From positions 372,001-436,000 of the forward strand of contig NZ_QPMM01000001.1 of the NCBI RefSeq assembly GCF_003419895.1: a stretch of 64,000 bases of DNA. The letters are read 5' to 3'. Source of the stretch: Chitinophaga silvatica (GTDB lineage: Bacteria; Bacteroidota; Bacteroidia; Chitinophagales; Chitinophagaceae). The number at the start of each line of letters is the position of its first letter. Positions within the stretch are counted from its first letter, which is position 1. The translations under genes and the position numbers were made by a program. The notes beneath the pieces are model-generated. The model made no database searches. It saw nothing but the letters and a program-made list of their open reading frames with translations, and was not told where the DNA came from. Positions 24,754 to 34,026 of this stretch are shown here, piece after piece.

Positions 24754-26661
24754 ATGGCAAACACGGACAAAACGGATAACAAAGATCTATTTGCTTCCTA
24801 TACAGAAGACTCCATACGGTCGCTCGACTGGCGGGAGCATATCCGCCTCCGGCCTGGTATGTACATTGGTAAGCTAGGAGACGGTTCCAGTATGGACGAT
24901 GGTATTTACATACTGTTGAAAGAGGTGACAGACAACTGTATTGATGAACATACCATGGGGTTTGGTAAACAGATTGATATTAAAGTAACCGAACATCATG
25001 TCACCGTACGCGATTATGGTCGTGGTATTCCTTTGGGAAAAGTAGTGGATGTTGTTAGTAAAATTAATACAGGAGCGAAATACGATAGTAAAGCCTTTCA
25101 GAAATCAGTTGGTCTGAACGGGGTAGGTACCAAGGCTGTAAACGCTCTTTCCAGCTATTTTAAGGTACAATCAGTGCGCGATGGCCGCATGAAAACTGCC
25201 GAATTCGAAAGAGGTGTTCTCATCAAGGAACATAAAGAAACCGCCACCACCGAACCAAACGGTACCATGGTGACTTTCACCCCAGACGACACCGTATTTA
25301 AAAACTACCGGTTTATTCCTGAATTCCTGGAAAACCAAATCTGGAACTATTGCTTTTTGAATGCTGGTCTGACCATCAGTTTCAATGGCAAAAAATATAT
25401 CTCTAAAAATGGATTGCTCGATTTGCTGCAACGCAAAACAAATGAGGAAGATCTCCGCTATCCTATCATTCACCTCAAAGGTGAAGATATCGAAGTGGCT
25501 ATCACTCATGAGAACCAATACGGAGAAGAATATTATTCCTTTGTAAACGGTCAGCATACCACTCAGGGTGGTACTCACCTGGCTGCTTTCAGAGAGGCAT
25601 TTGTAAAAACAGTAAGAGACTTCTATAAGAAGGATTATGAAGCTACAGATATTCGTAGCTCTATCTGTGCTGCTGTTGCCGTACGGGTGCAGGAACCTGT
25701 ATTTGAATCTCAAACTAAAACAAAACTCGGATCACAGGTTGTCTATGAAAATGGCCCTTCCGTAAAAGCATTTGTTTTAGAGTTCCTGGCCAAGCATCTC
25801 GACGATTATCTGCACAGAAACCCAACTATCGCAGAAGCCTTAAAGAAACGTATTGAGCAAAGTGAACGTGAACGTAAAGAATTGGCAGGTATTAAAAAAC
25901 TGGCCAACGAAAGAGCTAAAAAAGCAAATCTTCATAACCGCAAATTGCGGGATTGCCGCCTACACCTCAATGATGAAATAACCGGTAAGGATAAAGCTGA
26001 ACAGGAAGCCCGCCGCTTAAATTCTACCATCTTTATTACAGAGGGTGATTCTGCCAGCGGTTCCATCACCAAATCCCGTAACGTTGAAACTCAGGCTGTA
26101 TTCAGTTTGCGTGGTAAACCTTTGAACAGTTTCGGCCTTACCAAGAAAATTGTATACGAAAACGAAGAGTTCAACCTGCTGCAGCATGCATTGAATATTG
26201 AAGAAGGACTCGAAGGCCTCAGATACAATAACATCGTTATTGCTACAGATGCCGACGTAGACGGTATGCACATCAGATTGTTACTGCTTACTTTCTTCCT
26301 CCAGTTTTTCCCTGATCTGGTAAAGAACGGGCACGTATATATTCTGGAAACTCCTTTATTCCGTGTTAGAAATAAACAACAAACCATTTATTGCTACTCT
26401 GAGGAAGAAAAACAAAGTGCAGTTAAGAAACTGGGAGGTAAACCAGAAATTACCCGATTTAAAGGATTAGGTGAAATTTCACCGGATGAATTCGGTCGGT
26501 TTATCGGGGAGGATATGCATATCGAACCAATTATCTTATCGAAAGATATTCATATCCAGAAATTGTTGGAATACTATATGGGTAAAAATACCCAAACCCG
26601 TCAGGAGTTCATTATAAACAACCTGCGTCAGGAAAAAGACCTGGTTGAAGAATTGGCATAA
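24754..26661 (+). CDS. parE: DNA topoisomerase IV subunit B (ParE)
   Basis: A 635-residue type IIA topoisomerase ATPase subunit. N-terminal GHKL features: [12 protein letters not shown]-site [10 protein letters not shown] and the DYGRGIP motif; then the transducer, and a TOPRIM region with EGDSASG and DADVDGMHI. The C-terminus ([14 protein letters not shown]) is the end of a short GyrB/ParE form. It decatenates daughter chromosomes together with ParC. It heads an operon with gaps of only 17, 15 and 12 bp to the next genes, the last being parC, which supports the ParE over the GyrB assignment. Confidence 0.93.
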   Translation: MANTDKTDNKDLFASYTEDSIRSLDWREHIRLRPGMYIGKLGDGSSMDDGIYILLKEVTDNCIDEHTMGFGKQIDIKVTEHHVTVRDYGRGIPLGKVVDVVSKINTGAKYDSKAFQKSVGLNGVGTKAVNALSSYFKVQSVRDGRMKTAEFERGVLIKEHKETATTEPNGTMVTFTPDDTVFKNYRFIPEFLENQIWNYCFLNAGLTISFNGKKYISKNGLLDLLQRKTNEEDLRYPIIHLKGEDIEVAITHENQYGEEYYSFVNGQHTTQGGTHLAAFREAFVKTVRDFYKKDYEATDIRSSICAAVAVRVQEPVFESQTKTKLGSQVVYENGPSVKAFVLEFLAKHLDDYLHRNPTIAEALKKRIEQSERERKELAGIKKLANERAKKANLHNRKLRDCRLHLNDEITGKDKAEQEARRLNSTIFITEGDSASGSITKSRNVETQAVFSLRGKPLNSFGLTKKIVYENEEFNLLQHALNIEEGLEGLRYNNIVIATDADVDGMHIRLLLLTFFLQFFPDLVKNGHVYILETPLFRVRNKQQTIYCYSEEEKQSAVKKLGGKPEITRFKGLGEISPDEFGRFIGEDMHIEPIILSKDIHIQKLLEYYMGKNTQTRQEFIINNLRQEKDLVEELA

Positions 26662-26678
26662 TACCGAATTATAGCAAT

Positions 26679-27560
26679 ATGGGTTTAATACACCTAGTTT
26701 TTGGCCAGGCTTCAGTTCCGGTATTGGAAGAAGCAATAGCAATGGATGAGAAAATGATCGGAGAAATACTCTGTTTCGAAGATGATTTGTCCGTAGGGCC
26801 ATTGTTTATTCTGGACACCCCGGAAGGACGAGCAAACAGAAAGATTTTCTGGCAGCAATTGGCAGGCATAGAAATTCCTGCGGCTGAAGAAACTGTTGCA
26901 ACTACTCCTGCAGTAGAAACAACCGAAGATACTGAAGATATAGACCGGTTTCGTACTTTGAAAGCCAGACTTAAAGAAGATCCCGAATTGGAAGTATGGA
27001 TCTGGGCCGGCCAGAATGCCCGCGATGTTAGCGGTTATTACTGGTTAGTAAATCAGCTGTACGACTTCTCTGGCAGAATCCATATTATCTATCTGAATAA
27101 CCTTCCTTTCCTCAATGAGAAGAATGCAGTATACTATCCAACACATCTGCATCAGATTTTGCCTAAAGAATTTCTGAAAGCAAAAAAATTGGCCCGGCCG
27201 ATTTCTCTGGCGGAGTATGAGTTGGATGGAGATGAATGGAGAAGATTAATGAACGAAAATGCAGGTATCCGCTTACTCGAAGGAGGAAAAAAACTGAAAG
27301 GTGAGCCTACCTTGTTTTATGATAAAGAATTGTTGGCCCAAAGTGGAAAAGAATTTGTAAAAGCCTGGAAAGTAGTGCAACAGGTAACCGGAAAACTTAA
27401 GTATCCGGTTATGGACCAGTTTCTGGGATGGAGATTGAAAGAGCTGATTAAAGAAGAAAAATTACAAAGCAGGGGTGAATTGAAAACCATCCGTGATTTT
27501 GAAATAAAACTTCCTGGAGAAACGATTGAAGACAACAATAGTTCAGCAACAGGAGCTTAA
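26679..27560 (+). CDS. DUF1835/DUF3658-type protein
   Basis: A 293-residue cytoplasmic protein. Its N-terminus (MGLIHLVFGQASVPVLEEAI, then EILCFEDDLSVGPL) matches DUF1835, and the region from about 170 to 290 looks like the DUF3658 partner domain; an acidic linker lies at about 68-88. The biochemical function is unknown. Here it is the second gene of the parE-parC operon, 17 bp after parE. A link with the topoisomerase is suggested only by position. Confidence 0.75.
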   Translation: MGLIHLVFGQASVPVLEEAIAMDEKMIGEILCFEDDLSVGPLFILDTPEGRANRKIFWQQLAGIEIPAAEETVATTPAVETTEDTEDIDRFRTLKARLKEDPELEVWIWAGQNARDVSGYYWLVNQLYDFSGRIHIIYLNNLPFLNEKNAVYYPTHLHQILPKEFLKAKKLARPISLAEYELDGDEWRRLMNENAGIRLLEGGKKLKGEPTLFYDKELLAQSGKEFVKAWKVVQQVTGKLKYPVMDQFLGWRLKELIKEEKLQSRGELKTIRDFEIKLPGETIEDNNSSATGA

Positions 27561-27575
27561 ATTTAAAAGGCCAGT

Positions 27576-27980
27576 ATGATCAAAGTAACAGCTTTAGAGC
27601 AATTTGCAGCCGATGACAGAGGTAGTGGATACTTCTGGGATAATAGCAGAATGGGGAACTTTTTACTATGCTACAGGAATGCAGGAAGCAGTAGCGGACA
27701 GCATTACCACGAAGGTAAAAGCCCTAATAAAGCACCAGAAATTCTGTATCTCTTTACCGGTGAAGTAGAAATACACTGGTGCCCATTAAATGAAAAGGAA
27801 ATTAAGGTAACAACGGTTAAAGCACCGGCAAGACTCGAAATTCCTGTTAATGTATGGCATCAACTAATCGCTGTTACAGATTGTTGCTTTATAGAACTGA
27901 ATTCTCTGGAAGATGTGCAGCAAGATAGTATAAGAGTCTGGAGAAACGACTTTGAAAAAATGATTAACGTAAAACCGTAA
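27576..27980 (+). CDS. Small cupin-fold protein
   Basis: A 134-residue single-domain protein. The cupin landmarks are visible: the first motif QHYHEG (two histidines, about 48-50) with E61 in PEILYLFTGEVEIHW, and the second motif around PVNVWHQL (H95). Metal binding is therefore likely. Substrate unknown. Translationally close to its neighbours (15 bp and 12 bp gaps) in the parE-parC operon. Confidence 0.7.
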   Translation: MIKVTALEQFAADDRGSGYFWDNSRMGNFLLCYRNAGSSSGQHYHEGKSPNKAPEILYLFTGEVEIHWCPLNEKEIKVTTVKAPARLEIPVNVWHQLIAVTDCCFIELNSLEDVQQDSIRVWRNDFEKMINVKP

Positions 27981-27992
27981 GAATATCGATAC

Positions 27993-30539
27993 ATGGATAT
28001 GGAAAATAAAACATCAGACGAATCTCTGCATAATGTCACACACGTAGGTGGTATGTATGAGAACTGGTTCCTGGATTATGCATCCTATGTAATTCTGGAG
28101 CGTGCGGTACCCAGTATTGAAGATGGGTTAAAACCAGTACAGCGTCGTATCCTGCATGCCATGAAAGAAATGGATGATGGCAGATTCAATAAAGTGGCTA
28201 ACGTTATCGGACAAACGATGCAATACCACCCGCATGGAGATGCCTCTATCAGTGATGCCATTGTAAACCTCGGACAAAAAGATATTTTAATCGAAACCCA
28301 GGGTAACTGGGGAGATGTACGCACCGGTGATGATGCCGCTGCTGCAAGATATATTGAGGCCCGCTTATCAAAATTTGCCCTGGAAGTTGGATTCAATGCG
28401 AAAACTACTTCCTGGCAACTGAGTTACGACGGCCGTAAGAATGAACCACTCGCATTGCCAATGAAGTTCCCGCTGCTGATCGCACAGGGCGCTGAAGGAA
28501 TTGCGGTAGGTCTTTCTACCAAAATTCTTCCTCATAACTTCGTTGAAATCATCGACTCATCTATCAAATACCTGAAAGGCAAAAAATTTGAACTCTATCC
28601 GGATTTCACTACCGGAGGTATGATAGATGTTGCTAACTACAACGACGGTAAACGTGGTGGTAAGGTCAGAGTACGCGCACATATCGAAGAAAAAGATAAG
28701 AAAACATTAATTATCAAGGACGTTCCGTATGGTATTACTACCACCCAATTGATGGAGTCTATTGTTAAAGCAAACGACAATAGTAAAATCAAGATCAAAA
28801 AGGTAGTTGATAATACCGCTGCAGATGTTGAAATTGAAGTGCAGCTGGCGCCTGGTATTTCACCAGATATCACCATCGATGCACTATACGCATTCACCGA
28901 TTGTGAAATCTCAATCTCTCCAAATGCCTGCGTAATTGTTGAGGACAAACCAAGGTTCCTGACAGTTTCAGATTTATTGAAATCATCTGTCGATTTTACC
29001 AAGGAACTCCTGAAACAGGAACTGGAACTTAAATTAGCTGAGCTCCAGGATAAATGGCATTACACTTCCCTTGAGAAAATCTTCTTTGAAAAAGGCATCT
29101 ATAAGGAACTTGAACAAAAGCATAAAGACTGGGAAGCCGTATTGGTGGCTATCGATAAAGGATTTGGCCCTTATAAGAAGCAACTGAAACGTGAGGTAAC
29201 CCGTGAGGATATCATTAAGCTTACAGAAAAGCCAGTTCGCCGCATTTATCGCCTCGATATCAATGAACTGAACGAACAGATCAAAGGTATTGAAGCAGAG
29301 ATCAAAGAGGTTAAAAACCATCTGGCTAACCTTGTTGATTATACGATTGCTTACTTCGAGAATCTGTTGAAAAAATATGGTAAAGGTCGTGAGCGTAAAA
29401 CTCTTCTGAAGACTTTCGATACTATTCAGGTTGCTCAGGTAGCGATTGCCAATACTAAATTGTATGTCAACCGCGCTGATGGATTTATCGGTACTTCCCT
29501 GAAGAAAGATGAATTTGTGGCCGATTGCTCAGATCTCGATAATATCATTGTATTCCGCCGAGATGGTAAGATGCTGGTAACTAAAGTTGCCGATAAAACA
29601 TTTGTAGGAAAAGATATTATTCACGTAGATGTTTTCAGGAAGAACGATGAACGTACAACCTATAACATGATATACGTGGAAGGTAAAACCGGTGTTAGTT
29701 ATGCCAAGCGCTTCAACGTTACCGGAGTGACCAGGGATAAGGAATACGATCTGGCTCATAAAGGCGAGAAGAACTCTAAAGTACATTACTTCAGTGCCAA
29801 TGCCAATGGAGAGGCAGAAGTTGTAACTATCAAATTAAGTCCTAACTGTAATGCAAGGAACAAGGAATTTGATATGTACTTCGAAACCATTGCCATTAAA
29901 GGACGTAGCTCTATGGGTAATGTGGTTACCAAGTATCCTATCCGCAGTGTTAAGTTTAAGGAAAAAGGAGTTTCAACATTAGCCGGACAAAAAATCTGGT
30001 ACGATACAGAAACAGGCCGGCTGAATACAGAAGAGCGTGGGGTATATATTGGAGCTTTTGAAGGTGAAGACAAAATATTTGTTGCCTTTAAGAATGGTAC
30101 CTACGAACTCACTAATTATGATCTGACCAATCGTTATGAAAGTAACGATGTCGTATATATCGAAAAATTCAATCCTGAAAAGATTGTGACAGCCATTTAT
30201 CTGGATGGAGATAAGAAACAGTACAATGTTAAACGTTTCCGGATCGAAACGCAGACATTGAATAATAAGTTCCTCTTCATTAAAGAAGGTGCAAACAATC
30301 ATCTCGAAATGGTGACCACACATAGCCAGCCGATCATTTTACTGAAAACCGGTAAGAAACGTAGTCCGGAAGAAGAAGAAATTGATCTGTCTGAGTTTGT
30401 AGAGGTTACTGGTTGGAAAGCGGTTGGTACTCGTATTGCAGGTGAAGACCTGATCAGTGCAGAACTGTTATCGGAAGATGAAGATCCGGATCCAAATGAG
30501 GATGCAACGCCTTCAGGCCCTCAGGGTGAATTATTCTAG
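27993..30539 (+). CDS. parC: DNA topoisomerase IV subunit A (ParC)
   Basis: An 848-residue DNA cleavage subunit of topoisomerase IV. The catalytic tyrosine is Y120 in AAAARYIEARLS. The breakage-reunion domain (about 20-490) is followed by a beta-pinwheel C-terminal domain (about 500-800) and an acidic end (LLSEDEDPDPNEDATP). In the quinolone-contact loop HPHGDASISDAI the residue matching E. coli ParC Ser80 is alanine (A84), while the acidic partner is kept (D88). It is the last gene of the operon, with a terminator at 30558. Confidence 0.94.
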   Translation: MDMENKTSDESLHNVTHVGGMYENWFLDYASYVILERAVPSIEDGLKPVQRRILHAMKEMDDGRFNKVANVIGQTMQYHPHGDASISDAIVNLGQKDILIETQGNWGDVRTGDDAAAARYIEARLSKFALEVGFNAKTTSWQLSYDGRKNEPLALPMKFPLLIAQGAEGIAVGLSTKILPHNFVEIIDSSIKYLKGKKFELYPDFTTGGMIDVANYNDGKRGGKVRVRAHIEEKDKKTLIIKDVPYGITTTQLMESIVKANDNSKIKIKKVVDNTAADVEIEVQLAPGISPDITIDALYAFTDCEISISPNACVIVEDKPRFLTVSDLLKSSVDFTKELLKQELELKLAELQDKWHYTSLEKIFFEKGIYKELEQKHKDWEAVLVAIDKGFGPYKKQLKREVTREDIIKLTEKPVRRIYRLDINELNEQIKGIEAEIKEVKNHLANLVDYTIAYFENLLKKYGKGRERKTLLKTFDTIQVAQVAIANTKLYVNRADGFIGTSLKKDEFVADCSDLDNIIVFRRDGKMLVTKVADKTFVGKDIIHVDVFRKNDERTTYNMIYVEGKTGVSYAKRFNVTGVTRDKEYDLAHKGEKNSKVHYFSANANGEAEVVTIKLSPNCNARNKEFDMYFETIAIKGRSSMGNVVTKYPIRSVKFKEKGVSTLAGQKIWYDTETGRLNTEERGVYIGAFEGEDKIFVAFKNGTYELTNYDLTNRYESNDVVYIEKFNPEKIVTAIYLDGDKKQYNVKRFRIETQTLNNKFLFIKEGANNHLEMVTTHSQPIILLKTGKKRSPEEEEIDLSEFVEVTGWKAVGTRIAGEDLISAELLSEDEDPDPNEDATPSGPQGELF

Positions 30540-30557
30540 GATAGATATTGAAATTTT

Positions 30558-30593
30558 AAAGGCTGATCAAACGTGAGTTTGGTCAGCCTTTTC
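30558..30593 (+). terminator. Intrinsic terminator after parC
   Basis: AAAGGCTGATCAAAC at 30558-30572 pairs with 30577-30591 (one G-U pair) over a GTGA loop, with a T run at the end. Confidence 0.85.
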
Positions 30594-30614
30594 TTATTGG
30601 GTTTGGTAGTCGGT

Positions 30615-31055
30615 TTAAATACTTCCCCCCAAATTGACGATCATCTTCTCAAGGAACAATATGGTATTCAGATATTCTTCTTCAGATGCACCTTTGGTTA
30701 AAGCAACCTTGTTGGCTTCATGCTTAGCTGCCACTTCCAGAAAGATAGTTTTGCCAAGAGGAGTAAAGGCATAGTTATCATCTACTTTTTCGACCCAGTT
30801 TCTTTCTATCAGTGATTGAAAGATTTCTTCATATTCGGCAGGATTCACGAAGCGGTGAATCTGATGGTAAAGCAAATCCTTGCAGACTTTATCGTGGGTA
30901 TTGATATTATTCATGATTTGCCAATGATATCTGCCGATATCATAGGTTTCTAAAGTCTGGTTCATGAATTTTGTAATAAGGCTATCAGCCTCTTTAAGGT
31001 ACCAACCTATTGGCATTTTATCTTTAAGCACGGACGACATAGTTTTTTCTTTCAT
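30615..31055 (-). CDS. MarR-like winged-helix regulator
   Basis: A 146-residue protein from the ATG at 31055 (MKEKTMSSVLKDKMPIGWYL). The helical start, a winged-helix core (about 40-105) with FQSLIERNWVEKVDDNYAFTPLGKTIFLEV as the recognition/wing part, and a C-terminal dimerisation helix follow MarR proteins. An upstream extension of the frame is possible but atypical. It is separated from the following minus-strand operon, whose 3' end faces its 5' side, so its target is not apparent; it may be autoregulated. Confidence 0.75.
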   Translation of the reverse strand: MKEKTMSSVLKDKMPIGWYLKEADSLITKFMNQTLETYDIGRYHWQIMNNINTHDKVCKDLLYHQIHRFVNPAEYEEIFQSLIERNWVEKVDDNYAFTPLGKTIFLEVAAKHEANKVALTKGASEEEYLNTILFLEKMIVNLGGSI

Positions 31056-31192
31056 GGGATGATTGATAATGAATGACTTAACAGAACAAAATATAAATTT
31101 ATTACATAGATAATAAATGAATGTTCGCTCAGTTATGAACAAAGGTAAATACGAACGATCATTTTTGATAAAAAATTTGAATTTTTTTGAAA

Positions 31193-32179
31193 TCAGCTGG
31201 ATTTCTTAACGGGTTTCTTGGGGGGAGGGGTATTTTTTCCCTCAGCCTGGTAGTCTTCGGCTGATTTTGGGTTACTCATGTTTTTATTCTTCTGTATCAG
31301 AGGTTGAGGGATGGGGGCACCTTTACCTAAAGGAATGGCATCATGAAAAATCTTATGCACATGCATCCATTTTCCAGCCTGCCATTTGTAGCCTTCGTAG
31401 TCCATATCAGACACATAGGTATACTTTTTTCCAGGCTCATTGGTTTCAGAAATGAGGTGATCATACACGATCATGTTCAATTCCTTATTGTAATTCATCG
31501 TAGCCGTACTTTCCTTCTTATATTCAATGATAAAGCGGTTTTGAGTAGGCTTTTTTACGCTATCTTCTGCAAAACTAAAGAATGGGCCTCCAAATACGGG
31601 TAATCCGTTTTTGAAGGTCAACATCTCAATTATTTTCTTCTGGCTGCGTGGATTATTAGCATCCCAGCCAAAAAGTGTATAGTAATCCTGATTGAAATAA
31701 CGGCTATGGAGGAGATTATAATACAAACAGCCATACCACGATTTATTGTCGGTAATAGTATCTGTATTGGTCATAAAATCCGAGGCATCAAATAATGGAA
31801 AAAGCTTTAACTGGCCATCGGCGGTCTTCATTTGTATAGCACCGTAATGCCTGTAAAATCCGTTTTCTCTTTCCAGGGCCCATGTGAATACCCTGAAAGC
31901 AGAGTCCTGAGGGTAAAGAACCGAAACCGTTTTGAGTGAATCGAAGGTAAAGTGAAATGAGTTTTTAATCTTAAGTGCCTTTACCAGCATGGGTATAAAG
32001 TCTTCGTTTGCCTGTAACCGTCCATCATCTCCTTTTCCGCTAAATACTTCCTGGCTAAGCAGTTGGAGCGAGTCCTGGAACTTTCTCAACTGCTGTATCC
32101 CGGCTGCATCCGGCAACTGGGAAAAAGAACAGTAGGAACTTATTAAAAAGGAAAATAACAGTACGATTTTCTTAGTCAT
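31193..32179 (-). CDS. Conserved secreted protein of unknown function
   Basis: A 328-residue exported protein with a signal peptide (MTKKIVLLFSFLISSYCSFSQ). The mature part is rich in aromatic residues and has the segments YGCLYYNLL, YYTLFGWDANN and GLPVFGGPFF. The end is Pro/Lys-rich (TPPPKKPVKKSS). I recognise a Bacteroidota secreted family by look but no named domain. It lies 26 bp downstream of gmhB and so may be the last gene of the heptose operon. Confidence 0.55.
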   Translation of the reverse strand: MTKKIVLLFSFLISSYCSFSQLPDAAGIQQLRKFQDSLQLLSQEVFSGKGDDGRLQANEDFIPMLVKALKIKNSFHFTFDSLKTVSVLYPQDSAFRVFTWALERENGFYRHYGAIQMKTADGQLKLFPLFDASDFMTNTDTITDNKSWYGCLYYNLLHSRYFNQDYYTLFGWDANNPRSQKKIIEMLTFKNGLPVFGGPFFSFAEDSVKKPTQNRFIIEYKKESTATMNYNKELNMIVYDHLISETNEPGKKYTYVSDMDYEGYKWQAGKWMHVHKIFHDAIPLGKGAPIPQPLIQKNKNMSNPKSAEDYQAEGKNTPPPKKPVKKSS

Positions 32180-32205
32180 AACTATTAGACGGTTCCGAAG
32201 ATGAA

Positions 32206-32727
32206 TTATTGTATTGCCTGGGCAAATTGTAAAAGATTATCGTAACGCTGATCAATTAGTGGGTGTGGGAACGGTGTTTCGGGTTTGGTTGATGGAATAA
32301 AAATTGTTTTCATTCCCATACTTTTCCCGAACTGCATGTCACTCAACGTATTACCAACCATAATAGCGCTATTGAAATCGATATCCGGATACTCATTCTT
32401 TGCCTGCATAGCCATGCCCGTGGCAGGTTTACGACAAGGACTGGTATTATCTAAGTCCGGGCAAAAGTAAATCTGATCAATTCTACCACCATGAAGCTTA
32501 ATTTGTTCCAGCATCTGCCGGTGAATCTCCGTTAATCCGGAAATTGTCAGCAGGCCTTTCCCGATACAACGTTGATTCGTAACTATAAGTATCCTGTTGA
32601 AACGGCTGGCCAATAAAGGCATTGCAGACAGTACTCCTTCGCTGAATTTAAACATCTCGGGCGAAAGAACATATCCATCCTTAATCTCTTCATTAATCAC
32701 TCCGTCTCTGTCTAAGAATAAAGTCAT
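32206..32727 (-). CDS. gmhB: D-glycero-D-manno-heptose 1,7-bisphosphate phosphatase (HAD-IIIA)
   Basis: A 173-residue HAD phosphatase. The nucleophile and acid/base aspartates are D6 and D8 in FLDRDGVINEE; the second motif is VTNQ, and the zinc-type loop CPD...CRKP (about 89-99) marks GmhB. It removes the 7-phosphate of heptose-1,7-bisphosphate. It overlaps hddC by 4 bp. The assignment follows from the family and the complete pathway next to it. Confidence 0.85.
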   Translation of the reverse strand: MTLFLDRDGVINEEIKDGYVLSPEMFKFSEGVLSAMPLLASRFNRILIVTNQRCIGKGLLTISGLTEIHRQMLEQIKLHGGRIDQIYFCPDLDNTSPCRKPATGMAMQAKNEYPDIDFNSAIMVGNTLSDMQFGKSMGMKTIFIPSTKPETPFPHPLIDQRYDNLLQFAQAIQ

Positions 32728-33422
32728 GACGATACTAATACATTTTTAGCAGCTTCATAGTCAGAAGGGATGCCAATATCTATGAAATAGGTGTCGCTGA
32801 TATAGCCATACAGGTTACCTTTAGCTACTCCGGGTTCCAGAACTTCTTTTTCAAAAGAGAAGGAAGTTGGTAATCCCTGGTTTTTTAGATAGCTGGTACT
32901 GGTAAGATAGATACCTCCATTGATAAGGCCTTCTTCACAATACTGCTTTTCCTTAAAGGCAATGATCTGTTGCTCAGCATTTAAACCGATGCTGCCATAT
33001 CTTTCAAATTGCTGCATAGGTTTTAGTGCCAGGGAAATAGCTGCATGATGCCCGATGTGAAACTTTTCAAGCTCATTAAATGCTACATCGAAGTAGGTAT
33101 CTCCGTTTACAATAAAAACCAAATCACCTTCTACCTGAGAAAGAGCATGCATAATGCCTCCTCCGGTACCTAAAGGTGTTTCTTCAACGCTAAAGGATAC
33201 ACGTAATGGCAGCGGATTATTCTGGCACCAATCTATAACCTGTTCGGATAAATAACCGAGAGATAAGATAGCATGACTAACATTTTGCTGATGCAGATAC
33301 TGCAGCAGATAGTACAGAAATGGCTGATCTCCGATAGGAGCCATGCATTTAGGTTTATCAGCTACCACAGTACGAAGTCGTGTGCCTAATCCCCCGGCTA
33401 GTATAATACATTCGCGACTCAT
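32724..33422 (-). CDS. hddC: D-glycero-alpha-D-manno-heptose-1-phosphate guanylyltransferase
   Basis: A 232-residue nucleotidyltransferase with the sugar-nucleotidyltransferase signature LAGGLGTRLR near the N-terminus, KPKCMAP, and VNGDTYFD. Together with the heptose genes around it, it is best read as HddC, which makes GDP-D-glycero-alpha-D-manno-heptose. It overlaps gmhA and gmhB by 4 bp on either side, indicating translational coupling. Confidence 0.8.
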   Translation of the reverse strand: MSRECIILAGGLGTRLRTVVADKPKCMAPIGDQPFLYYLLQYLHQQNVSHAILSLGYLSEQVIDWCQNNPLPLRVSFSVEETPLGTGGGIMHALSQVEGDLVFIVNGDTYFDVAFNELEKFHIGHHAAISLALKPMQQFERYGSIGLNAEQQIIAFKEKQYCEEGLINGGIYLTSTSYLKNQGLPTSFSFEKEVLEPGVAKGNLYGYISDTYFIDIGIPSDYEAAKNVLVSS

Positions 33423-33997
33423 TCTCCAAATAAGTTGTTTTCAACCATTTCGCAGATGATATGTCCAACTGTAATATGAGACTCCTGAATTCTAGGCGTA
33501 TCATTTGAAGGCATATTCAGCAGGAAATCGCATTGTTCTTTCATTTTTCCACCTGTATTGCCAGTCATACCCACTACTATCATTCCTTTTTCCTTGGCTG
33601 TTCTGATGGCTTCCAGGATATTTCCGGAGTTTCCGCTGGTAGAAATGGCCACCAGTACATCGCCGGCCTGACCAATTCCTCTCAGTATGCGTGAATATAC
33701 CTGATCGTATCCGTAATCATTTCCTACAGCTGTCATATAGGAAGTATTGCAATGCAAAGCTTCGGCATACAGCGGCAGACGGTCTTTATAAAAACGTCCT
33801 GAAAATTCTGCTGCCAGGTGTTGAGCATCTGCAGCGCTACCACCGTTACCGCAAAACAGGATTTTGTGACCTGCCTGTAAGCTGCTGGTGATGGCTGTAG
33901 CGGTTTGTTGTATTGTATTTAATAACTGTTCGTCTTTTGCTATGGCTATTTTTACTTCAATACTTTCCTGAAGTTTCTTGGCAATAAACTGATTCAT
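33419..33997 (-). CDS. gmhA: Phosphoheptose isomerase (sedoheptulose-7-phosphate isomerase)
   Basis: A 192-residue SIS-domain protein. LFCGNGGSAADAQHLAAEFSGRF-type segment (residues about 47-69), the SIS motif ISTSGNSGN and the C-terminal ITVGHIICEMVE identify GmhA, which converts sedoheptulose-7-phosphate to heptose-7-phosphate. The ATG at 33997 gives the usual N-terminus MNQFIAKKLQESI; an ATG at 34039 overlapping hddA by 13 bp is also possible. Confidence 0.9.
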   Translation of the reverse strand: MNQFIAKKLQESIEVKIAIAKDEQLLNTIQQTATAITSSLQAGHKILFCGNGGSAADAQHLAAEFSGRFYKDRLPLYAEALHCNTSYMTAVGNDYGYDQVYSRILRGIGQAGDVLVAISTSGNSGNILEAIRTAKEKGMIVVGMTGNTGGKMKEQCDFLLNMPSNDTPRIQESHITVGHIICEMVENNLFGE

Positions 33998-34026
33998 TTT
34001 TGCAGAGTATTTTGATTTATGTAACC

